From: an uncultured Fibrobacter sp.
GTDB lineage: Bacteria > Fibrobacterota > Fibrobacteria > Fibrobacterales > Fibrobacteraceae
Assembly (NCBI GenBank): GCA_947165045.1
Contig: CAMUYW010000026.1
Location: forward strand, 1 to 43,213
Length of the DNA: 43,213 bases
Reading direction: 5' to 3'
In this document: piece by piece, positions 33,022 to 38,973 of the stretch
How positions within the stretch are numbered: position 1 is the first letter of the stretch
How the letters are laid out: each line of letters begins with the position of its first letter
Program-made: the position numbers and the translations under genes
Notes under the pieces: model-generated
Database searches by the model: none
Seen by the model: the letters and a program-made list of their open reading frames with translations, nothing else
Told to the model about the DNA's origin: nothing

Positions 33022-33027
33022 TATAAT
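33022..33027 (+). promoter_or_regulatory. -10 box of psd, leaderless configuration
   Basis: TATAAT ends exactly 7 nt before the psd ATG and no Shine-Dalgarno is present, so the predicted transcript starts at the start codon. Confidence 0.55.
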
Positions 33028-33034
33028 TGCGATT

Positions 33035-33889
33035 ATGAATACTCCATTTTACGTTTTTATGAAGTTGTTGCCGAAGAACGCTGCTAGCCGTCTCTTTGGT
33101 GCGTTTACGCGCTTGCGTATCCCGTTCTTGAGCAAGTTCGCTCGTAACGCTTTTGCGAGCTATTACAAGCTGGATATGGCGGAGTCTGAATATCCGTTGA
33201 GCCATTACAAGAATATTGGCGAACTTTTTATCCGCAGGCTTAAGCCGGGCATGCGCCCTGTTGCCGATGCCGAAATTGTGAGCCCGGTCGATGGCGTTCT
33301 TTCGCAGACGGGCACGTTCGATGGCGACGAACAGAACTTGATTCAGGCGAAGGGCAAAACGTACACGCTCAAGAGCCTTTTGCGCAGCGAAGAACTTGCC
33401 GAACGCTTTAAGGGCGGCGCGTTTGCGACGATTTATTTGGCTCCGTTCAATTACCATCGTATTCATAGCCCAGTCAAGGGCGACCTAGTACTCTCGAGCT
33501 ACTGCCCGGGCACGTTGTGGCCGGTAAATGCGGGGAGCGTTGAACGTGTTGAAGGCCTTTTTAGCATCAATGAACGCCTCACTAGCCAACTTCGTTTGGC
33601 TGATGGTTCTGAGATTCTCGTGGTCAAGGTGGGCGCAACAAACGTTGGGCGCATTGGCGTTGTGTACAACGATTCGCTTTTGACGAATGCGGGTAAACTT
33701 CCGCGCGATAAAAAGCGCTTGGACTGGATTCCGAATCAGCAGTTCTCGTTTGAAAAGGGCGATGAACTTGGCCGCTTTGAAATGGGCAGCACGGTGATTC
33801 TCGTGGTCGATAAAAAGATTCGCGAACGTCATCCGGATTTGTTCAAGTCGCGTCTTGGGCAGGCGGTGAAGGTGGGCGAGGCGCTCTAA
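33035..33889 (+). CDS. psd: Phosphatidylserine decarboxylase proenzyme
   Basis: This 284-residue membrane-associated enzyme makes phosphatidylethanolamine from phosphatidylserine. It cuts itself at a Gly-Ser bond to create a pyruvoyl group; the site here reads MGST (near residue 250) in place of the usual LGST. Other marks are SPVDGVLSQTG (Asp of the processing triad), APFNYHRIHSPVKG (with the His pair) and FSINERL. The length is normal for the family. The TIGR02757-like gene follows 39 nt later and is probably co-transcribed. Confidence 0.95.
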   Translation: MNTPFYVFMKLLPKNAASRLFGAFTRLRIPFLSKFARNAFASYYKLDMAESEYPLSHYKNIGELFIRRLKPGMRPVADAEIVSPVDGVLSQTGTFDGDEQNLIQAKGKTYTLKSLLRSEELAERFKGGAFATIYLAPFNYHRIHSPVKGDLVLSSYCPGTLWPVNAGSVERVEGLFSINERLTSQLRLADGSEILVVKVGATNVGRIGVVYNDSLLTNAGKLPRDKKRLDWIPNQQFSFEKGDELGRFEMGSTVILVVDKKIRERHPDLFKSRLGQAVKVGEAL

Positions 33890-33928
33890 GCGGCTCGGCG
33901 CTTTTGCGAACGCTTGGCGGTCTGTCGG

Positions 33929-34777
33929 ATGGTTTCTGTAAAACGGTTCATTCACGACGAGCCTGCGCTTTTTAAGGCTTCAAAAGCTTTTGTCGCGCAG
34001 TTCTTTTGTTGCGTGGATCCGATTGTTTATGTTACGTGCAAACTGCCTAACGCTAATGCGCGAATTGCATGGACGTTGCTGGGGAGTGCGCTTTTCCAAG
34101 ATCGTACGTACCCTGATATTTTGCGACTCCTTGCGAAACTTTATGAGCGCTTTCCGGACGATAAGCTTTGGACACTCCCGGTGCCAAAGGGCTCTGAAAT
34201 TGAAGATGTTGTTGAACAAACTTTCAATAGCCGTAACTGGTCCGTGTTTGAACATGTGGCTGGAATTTTTTGGAGCGTAGGCCTTTTTGTCCGTCGTCAC
34301 TCGGATTTGGTGGCGTGGGTTCGCGAACATTCTCCTGAAGAATTGTGGAACGATTTGGGCGATATCTATTTCATGGGGCGTTCGAATCCACGGCCGAAAG
34401 TTTGTGCTGCGATTTACCGATTGATAGCGCCTGCACCGCTTGGCTTGGGCCTAGAGTGCCTCGGCAGTTCCAATAGCTCGAGCGTTTCTAAAATGCCGCC
34501 GCTCCCGCTGACGATGGGCGCTCGCCGTTTTTTGGCGATGCTCGGCCCCGCGAAAGATTCCAATTTTTCTGAACTGGAACCGCAAGAAAAGCAAAAGCTC
34601 GCCAACGAATATTTTGCAGCGCTTGCTCCCGAAAACCCTTATTTTGCAGCTCACTCGTTGCAATTTTTCCTAGAGAACGGGACCGAGGGCTTTATTTGTC
34701 GTGAACTGACGAACAGTTGCGCGGATTGCCCGCTTTACGAGTATTGCAATTACGCTGAAGTCCGCAAACGTTATTGA
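33929..34777 (+). CDS. TIGR02757/DUF2400-like protein with Nth-type [4Fe-4S] motif
   Basis: The 282-residue protein is helical throughout, for example ANARIAWTLLGSALFQDRTYPDILRLL near the start and VFEHVAGIFWSVGLFVRRH near 100. It ends with Cys-x6-Cys-x2-Cys-x5-Cys (C-RELTNS-C-AD-C-PLYEY-C), the exact spacing of the iron-sulfur loop in endonuclease III and MutY. The usual helix-hairpin-helix glycosylase signature with its catalytic Asp is not evident, so it may be a divergent or non-catalytic member. The ATG at 33929 was preferred over a TTG at 33914; neither has a strong ribosome site. It follows psd by 39 nt. Confidence 0.75.
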   Translation: MVSVKRFIHDEPALFKASKAFVAQFFCCVDPIVYVTCKLPNANARIAWTLLGSALFQDRTYPDILRLLAKLYERFPDDKLWTLPVPKGSEIEDVVEQTFNSRNWSVFEHVAGIFWSVGLFVRRHSDLVAWVREHSPEELWNDLGDIYFMGRSNPRPKVCAAIYRLIAPAPLGLGLECLGSSNSSSVSKMPPLPLTMGARRFLAMLGPAKDSNFSELEPQEKQKLANEYFAALAPENPYFAAHSLQFFLENGTEGFICRELTNSCADCPLYEYCNYAEVRKRY

Positions 34778-34781
34778 TGTA

Positions 34782-34790
34782 TGCTAAATT
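34782..34790 (+). promoter_or_regulatory. Extended -10 element of the 34799 lipoprotein gene
   Basis: TGCTAAATT fits an extended -10 (TGn before the hexamer). The hexamer ends 8 nt before the ATG at 34799, without a Shine-Dalgarno. Confidence 0.35.
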
Positions 34791-34798
34791 TTATTCGT

Positions 34799-35671
34799 AT
34801 GAATCGATTTTCGTCTAAGAAGTTCTTGCCCGTAGCTTCTGCGCTGTTTGGCGCTTTCTGCGGTACGCTACTTTGTGCATCGCTAGTGGCTTGCGAAAAA
34901 AAAGTGGACGAAACGATTGATTACACGCTGATGTGTTACAACGATGTCTGGCCAATGGATGAAATTCGTATAAGTGAAGGCTCTGACTACGACATCAAGG
35001 CTCTTGAAAAGAAAATTGAATTGCGTTATCCGATGATGCTCGGCGATACGCTGGATGTAACGATTCTTGAGTTTAAAAGAGATGTCTATGCGTTGGACTA
35101 TTACATGAATAGCGGGCGTTTTCAGGGGATTCTTCCGATTTTGCGCGGCTCGTTTTTGGAACAAAGTATCCGTTCCGGCGCCCGCATTTTCATTTTTAAG
35201 CACGATAGTTTCCGCCGTTATGAACGTAGCGATCTTGAAAATTACGTCCGGCATTTCTCGAGTGCTCGCCATGGCGGGTTCCCGCAGGAATTCCTTAGCC
35301 TTCCGTTTGAGCACCGAGAATCTGGGCATACGTCTATCCAAACCAAGTATTTCATTGGAGTGAAGGCTTATTTCCCGGTGCTGGCGCAGAGCTATAGAGA
35401 TTCTGACTTGCAGTGGAATGTAGCTCGCAGCTGGGATCTTGTGGATGAAAACGACTTTATTGCTTGGGGCCGTCAGTTGAACATTGTACAACCGAAGGGC
35501 GTGTACCGCGAAGCTTCGACGCTTTATTTTAGTGCGGGTGAGGGCGTAAACGGCATGGCGACAAGGCTTCCCGGCGGTCGCGTTGTGGCTGTGTGGGGCT
35601 ATTTGGATTGGACGGATCTGGAACGCAAGTTCTTTACCGCGAGCGACCGTGTCTACGGCGCGAGATTTTAG
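34799..35671 (+). CDS. Lipoprotein of unknown function
   Basis: The 290-residue protein has a long lipoprotein signal (FGAFCGTLLCASLVACEKK, lipid Cys about residue 34). The mature part mixes helices and strands, with several aromatic-rich strands toward the end (STLYFSAGEGVNGMATRLPG, VVAVWGYLDWTDLERKFF). I see no known domain. I chose the ATG at 34799 over the one at 34781 because the extra N-terminal residues MLNFIR are atypical and a -10-like element lies between the two. It is flanked by the TIGR02757-like gene and a GerW-family gene. Confidence 0.72.
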   Translation: MNRFSSKKFLPVASALFGAFCGTLLCASLVACEKKVDETIDYTLMCYNDVWPMDEIRISEGSDYDIKALEKKIELRYPMMLGDTLDVTILEFKRDVYALDYYMNSGRFQGILPILRGSFLEQSIRSGARIFIFKHDSFRRYERSDLENYVRHFSSARHGGFPQEFLSLPFEHRESGHTSIQTKYFIGVKAYFPVLAQSYRDSDLQWNVARSWDLVDENDFIAWGRQLNIVQPKGVYREASTLYFSAGEGVNGMATRLPGGRVVAVWGYLDWTDLERKFFTASDRVYGARF

Positions 35672-35702
35672 CCCTACTAGCTGCCAAACGTCAACTAAAT
35701 AC

Positions 35703-35708
35703 TATATT
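35703..35708 (+). promoter_or_regulatory. -10 box of the GerW-family gene, leaderless configuration
   Basis: TATATT ends 6 nt before the ATG at 35715 and no Shine-Dalgarno is visible. Confidence 0.45.
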
Positions 35709-35714
35709 AAAGTT

Positions 35715-36056
35715 ATGGCTATTGAAAAACTTGCTGAAACTCTTATGGAAAAGCTCCGCTTTATCACCAAGGCGGAAACTGTAATTGGCGAACCTATCCA
35801 GGCGGGTGAATCGACTGTGGTGCCTGTGAGCCGCGTTTCTCTTGGCTTTGGCTTTGGCGGCCATCAGGGAAAGGGCGATACGTCTGCATCTGGCGGTGGC
35901 GCTTCGGTCGATCCGGTGGCGTTCCTCGTTATCAAAGGCGATGACGTGCGCATTATGCCGATAACTAAGGACAGCTCGCTTGTCTCGAAGGTGATGGACA
36001 TTGTTCCTGACGTTATGAACAAATTTACCGGCAAGAAGTCGCTGAACGACGTTTAA
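35715..36056 (+). CDS. GerW/YtfJ-family protein
   Basis: The 113-residue protein matches the GerW (YtfJ) family known from spore-formers, where it is named for germination, but it is widespread in non-sporulating bacteria. Family marks are the N-terminal helix (LAETLMEKLRFITKAETVIGEPI), the Val-rich strand TVVPVSRVSLGFGFGG, the Gly/Ser-rich loop ASGGGASVDPVAFLVI, and a helical C-terminus (VMDIVPDVMNKF). Its function here is unknown. A longer frame upstream (from 35583) is a shadow of the preceding gene; MAIEKL is the natural start. Confidence 0.9.
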   Translation: MAIEKLAETLMEKLRFITKAETVIGEPIQAGESTVVPVSRVSLGFGFGGHQGKGDTSASGGGASVDPVAFLVIKGDDVRIMPITKDSSLVSKVMDIVPDVMNKFTGKKSLNDV

Positions 36057-36087
36057 TCGCCTCTTGGCTTGACCTGATTGCTTTTTT

Positions 36088-36113
36088 GCCCGCCGTTTGT
36101 GTGGGCGTTTTTT
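36088..36113 (+). terminator. Weak terminator after the GerW-family gene
   Basis: GCCC pairs with GGGC across an 11-nt loop and GTTTTTT follows. The stem is short, so strength is uncertain. Confidence 0.45.
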
Positions 36114-36295
36114 GATGTGTCGAGAGAAAGTCTCGGACTGTAGAGTCTGGGGCTTTTTTTGTGAAAAATGGAACTTTTATGGCCGATTTTTTCTTGTTTT
36201 TCGCAATGTAAAGCTCTCTTAATTTTTGAGAACATTTTTATAGTGATGGTTCTCACATATATTCTTGTAAATATTGTAAAAAATTGCGTTTTCTG

Positions 36296-36324
36296 TTGAC
36301 ATTCGCTATTTAAAAGAGTATCTT
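36296..36324 (+). promoter_or_regulatory. Strong sigma-70 promoter of an intergenic RNA
   Basis: TTGACA (36296-36301), a 17-nt spacer and TATCTT (36319-36324) form a near-consensus promoter, the best in the window. The expected transcription start is about 36331. No protein gene lies downstream on this strand before convergent serC. Confidence 0.75.
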
Positions 36325-36330
36325 TGATAG

Positions 36331-36566
36331 TGTAGAAATGAGAATGGTTGCGCCTTTGGGTGTGTATGGATTAGGAATTTTGAGAACGTCTAAAGGGTCT
36401 CAATCCATTCTCTCAGTTTCGTAGGGTGAATTGGTGCATTCTACGAAATGCCCGGCACGGGGTGAAACGTGCCACCGGGATCCTCCTCCAAGGCGCCGTA
36501 ATGGCGTACTCCTAACACAAAAAATAGGACCTCCTCACGAACAATGAGGAGGTTCTTCTTCTTTTT
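36331..36566 (+). ncRNA. Structured intergenic RNA with strong promoter and terminator
   Basis: A predicted RNA of about 236 nt folds into successive hairpins. TTGAGA/TCTCAA (36380-36385 with 36398-36403) is enclosed by ATGGA/TCCAT (36366-36370 with 36404-36408). TTTCGTAG/CTACGAAA pairs 36417-36424 with 36441-36448. GGCACG/CGTGCC pairs 36454-36459 with 36468-36473. The terminator ends it at 36566. A 28-codon frame (36338-36424) lies at its 5' end but lacks a ribosome site. I see no SRP, RNase P or tmRNA signature. Identity is unknown; 6S-like, regulatory or repeat-family RNA are options. Confidence 0.6.
36529..36566 (+). terminator. Terminator of the intergenic RNA
   Basis: ACCTCCTCA pairs perfectly with TGAGGAGGT across a 7-nt loop and is followed by a pyrimidine run ending in TTTTT. 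Confidence 0.85.
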
Positions 36567-36589
36567 AGGAAAAAGATTGCAAAAAGAGC

Positions 36590-36636
36590 GGGAGGGGACC
36601 AAGCTCGGAGTTGCGAAGGCCGCACGGTCCCCTCCC
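36590..36636. repeat. Perfect 11-bp inverted repeat downstream of the intergenic RNA
   Basis: GGGAGGGGACC (36590-36600) pairs with GGTCCCCTCCC (36626-36636) around a 25-nt loop. It is not followed by a T-run, so it is not a standard terminator. It may belong to the same element as the RNA before it. Confidence 0.6.
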
Positions 36637-36674
36637 TGCACCCTCCCCTTCCTTGGCCGACGCTTTTTTAATGA

Positions 36675-36704
36675 AAAAAAGTCTCGGCAATGCGCCGAGA
36701 CTTT
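36675..36704 (-). terminator. Terminator of serC
   Basis: AAAGTCTCGGC and GCCGAGACTTT form a perfect 11-bp stem around AATGC, with T-runs on both sides, so it can act in both directions. It lies 24 nt past the serC stop. Confidence 0.88.
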
Positions 36705-36728
36705 TTAATTTTGGTTGGCTATTAATAA

Positions 36729-37835
36729 TTAGCCGAGCACCTTTTTCTCAAAGTCGCCGAGGCAGTCGACGAGGGCCTGAACGCCTTCGACCGGCATAGC
36801 GTTGTAGATCGAAGCGCGGAAGCCGCCGACAGAACGGTGGCCCTTGAGCTGCTGGAGGCCGCGAGCCTTAGCGAATTCAAGGAATTCCTTGGCGAGATCG
36901 TCAGCCTTGTCAGCTGCGACGACGTCCTTGTTGAACACGAACGGAACGTTCATGATGGAACGGTCTTCCTTAGCAGCCGTACCGACGAAAACCTTGGAGT
37001 TGTCGAGTGCGCTGTAAAGGAGAGCTGCCTTGGAACGGTTCACTTTTTCGATAGCTTCGACACCGCCGAAGTCCTTGAGCCACTTGAGAGTACGGTTCAT
37101 CACGTAGACTGCGAAAACAGGAGGCGTGTTGAACATATTCTTGTTGTCGATGTGGGTCTGGAAGTTGAGCATCGTCGGAATGGTGCGGTTCACCTTGCCG
37201 AGAAGGCCCTTCTTGATGATCGTCACGGTCACGCCAGCGCAGCTGATGTTCTTCTGGGCGCCGCCATAAACGACACCGAAGTCAGAAACGTTGATCTTCC
37301 TTGCGAGGAAGTCGGAGCTCACATCGGCCATGAGGAAGCCGGACTTCGGCTTCGGGAAGCTCTGCCATTCCGTACCGTAGATGGTGTTGTTTGCGGTAAC
37401 GTGGAGGTAGGTTGCGTTGTCGCTGAGCTTGAGGTTCTTGTCGATGTGGTTGTAAACGTCGGCCTTGGTATCGCAAGCGACATTTGCATTGCCGAACAAC
37501 TTTGCTTCCTTGTAAGCCTTGTTTGCCCAAACGCCGGTCAAAGCGTAGTCGGCCGTAGCGTTCTGGTCGAGGAAGTTCATCGGGAGCATGCAGAACAAAA
37601 GTGAGCAACCACCACCGAGGAACACGATGTCGTAATCTTCCGGGATGCCCATCAATTCACGGAGGTAGTCTTCCGTCTGGGCGAACATATTTTCAATCGG
37701 CTTTGAACGGTGACTCATGGAGAGGATGCTGATGCCGCTATTTTCGAAGTCGATGCATGCAGCAGATGCTTCCTTGAGTGCCTGTTCCGGCAGGACAGAC
37801 GGTCCTGCGCTAAAGTTATAGACTTTATTTGCCAT
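36729..37835 (-). CDS. serC: Phosphoserine aminotransferase
   Basis: The 368-residue PLP enzyme converts 3-phosphohydroxypyruvate and glutamate to phosphoserine in serine synthesis, and also serves pyridoxine synthesis. It starts VYNFSAGPSVLPEQ, has SHRSKPIENMF, VFLGGGCSLLFCMLPMNF and the PLP-Lys region YGGAQKNISCAG, and ends with GHRSVGGFRASIYNAMP. All are typical. The upstream frame to 37937 is non-coding; MANKVYNF has AAAGGAA 8 nt upstream and is the natural start. The leader contains a hairpin (37861-37878) similar to that of argF. It is a single gene closed by a terminator. Confidence 0.97.
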   Translation of the reverse strand: MANKVYNFSAGPSVLPEQALKEASAACIDFENSGISILSMSHRSKPIENMFAQTEDYLRELMGIPEDYDIVFLGGGCSLLFCMLPMNFLDQNATADYALTGVWANKAYKEAKLFGNANVACDTKADVYNHIDKNLKLSDNATYLHVTANNTIYGTEWQSFPKPKSGFLMADVSSDFLARKINVSDFGVVYGGAQKNISCAGVTVTIIKKGLLGKVNRTIPTMLNFQTHIDNKNMFNTPPVFAVYVMNRTLKWLKDFGGVEAIEKVNRSKAALLYSALDNSKVFVGTAAKEDRSIMNVPFVFNKDVVAADKADDLAKEFLEFAKARGLQQLKGHRSVGGFRASIYNAMPVEGVQALVDCLGDFEKKVLG

Positions 37836-37860
37836 TGTTTTGTTCCTTTTTAGGGGTTGT

Positions 37861-37878
37861 ATTGGGCGTGAACCCAAT
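37861..37878 (-). promoter_or_regulatory. Hairpin in the serC leader
   Basis: ATTGGG and CCCAAT form a perfect 6-bp stem around a 6-nt loop, ending 25 nt before the serC ATG. A TAATTT element just upstream would place transcription start next to the hairpin. The core GGGTT..CGCCCAA is shared with the argF leader. Confidence 0.4.
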
Positions 37879-37988
37879 TTAAAAATTACGGGGTAAAAAT
37901 AGCAAAAACCGCTCCGTCCGGCTATATCCATAGTCATAAAAAGATTTTATGCGTCGTAATAGAGCTATGAACGGCAAATGTGTTGCGC

Positions 37989-38122
37989 TGTCACCCCGGA
38001 CTTGTTCTTAGTGGACACTTGCAATTTTATTGCTTATGTGTCCACAATGCTCGGAATGGGGACGGGGGCGCCCTTCTCGATCGTTCAAAAAAGGCGATGC
38101 CGGCACTGAGGCCGGCATGACA
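37989..38122. repeat. Composite palindromic intergenic element
   Basis: This fills much of a 337-nt gene-free gap. It begins TGTCACCCCGGACTTGTTC and ends ATGACA. Inside are a perfect 8-bp inverted repeat GTGGACAC/GTGTCCAC (38011-38018 with 38038-38045) and a hairpin ATGCCGGC-ACTGAG-GCCGGCAT (38097-38118). The ends match the TGTCA/TGACA style of the other dispersed elements. The remainder of the gap holds the serC leader and the terminator of the following minus-strand gene. Confidence 0.55.
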
Positions 38123-38124
38123 AT

Positions 38125-38148
38125 AAAAAAGGCGGACATTCGTCCGCC
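38125..38148 (-). terminator. Terminator of the HD-like gene
   Basis: On the minus strand GGCGGAC-GAAT-GTCCGCC is followed by TTTTTTATTG. It lies 24 nt past the stop codon. Confidence 0.88.
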
Positions 38149-38172
38149 GTTTCTGTTAATTCCGAATGCGAA

Positions 38173-38697
38173 CTACACACCCAGTGCCTGGATGGCGGCC
38201 TTGTACTTCTTCAAGCGGAACTTCGTCTTGAGTTCACGACGTTCCTGGCGGTGGATGTACTTGTCTTCGAGAAGCACGTTCAAAATAGCGCTCTTAGCCT
38301 TGGCTGCCGTCGGATTGTCCTTGAGCGTTTCGACAAAGCGCACGAAGTCTTTTTCGCGGGCATCGTAGGTGGCGTCTTCGGCCGGCACGCCCTTTTCCAT
38401 GAGGTGGCAGCTGTATTCGTCAATCCAGGACTGGTTCTTGTGATAGGTCATCTTCTGGATGAGGTCAACCAAGTCGGCTGGAACGCCCATCTGGATCATG
38501 TCGTCCGGAGTTTTCTTGGTCGAAGATGTGATGGAATCCTGCAAAATGGCGAGTACCTGAACTTCTTCCGATTCGCCTTTGTTTTTTAGGTAATCTGCGA
38601 CGTTCTGGAGAAAATCAATGTATGGTCCGCCGGCCTTGTCCTGTTGACCTTTGTGGACATTGGTCGCGATTTTGTAGGCATCTTGATAAGAGAGCAT
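38173..38697 (-). CDS. Degenerate RelA/SpoT-type HD-domain protein
   Basis: The 174-residue protein aligns by eye with the N-terminal (p)ppGpp hydrolase domain of SpoT/RelA: IATNVHKGQQDKAGGPYI matches the AHxGQxRKxGxPYI signature. The metal ligands are lost, however. The His after PYI is Phe29, the HD pair reads Gln53-Asp54 (LAILQDSITSS where SpoT has LLHDVIEDT), and the following Glu-Asp is Thr-Ser. Hydrolysis is therefore unlikely; a binding or regulatory role is possible (inference). No synthetase domain follows, and the C-terminus is basic. The start at 38697 has an AAAGG site; a longer frame to 38883 has no ribosome site. Confidence 0.78.
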   Translation of the reverse strand: MLSYQDAYKIATNVHKGQQDKAGGPYIDFLQNVADYLKNKGESEEVQVLAILQDSITSSTKKTPDDMIQMGVPADLVDLIQKMTYHKNQSWIDEYSCHLMEKGVPAEDATYDAREKDFVRFVETLKDNPTAAKAKSAILNVLLEDKYIHRQERRELKTKFRLKKYKAAIQALGV

Positions 38698-38873
38698 TAT
38701 TAACCTTTCTTTTAAAAAATTTGAGCATCCACGATACTCATGCCTTGAATATATATAACTCTCAAGTAAAAAAGTGGCTGCTCGATTCATTTTTGCCCCA
38801 AAAGACACTTTTTTCTTGAAAATTTTAGAAAATAGGTCTTTTTTTCTACAAAAATGAGCTGTTTTTCGTTTTG

Positions 38874-38893
38874 TATAGCCCAAATGGGTTATA
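38874..38893. promoter_or_regulatory. Palindrome in a divergent promoter region
   Basis: TATAGCCCA and TGGGTTATA form an imperfect (8 of 9) inverted repeat around AA, between the divergent HD-like gene and the large lipoprotein gene. It has the form of an operator. Confidence 0.3.
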
Positions 38894-38973
38894 TGTTTTG
38901 CCCTTTATTTTTTTTATCAAAAAGCTAAATTTTGCGCCAAATTTAAAAAACATAAAAAAATAGGATAATGAGT

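Noticed and set aside
36338..36424. 28-codon frame at the 5' end of the intergenic RNA, considered as a leader peptide
   Set aside because: No ribosome site, and no downstream gene that could be attenuated. It overlaps two predicted stems. Not excluded, but not supported enough to list.
36441..36641. 66-codon minus-strand frame across the intergenic RNA
   Set aside because: It runs through the terminator and the hairpins of the predicted RNA and has no ribosome site; probably an artefact of a structured repeat-like sequence.
38885..38901. Possible sigma-54 site upstream of the large lipoprotein gene
   Set aside because: GG and GC are spaced one base too far apart, and the flanking bases do not match the consensus.
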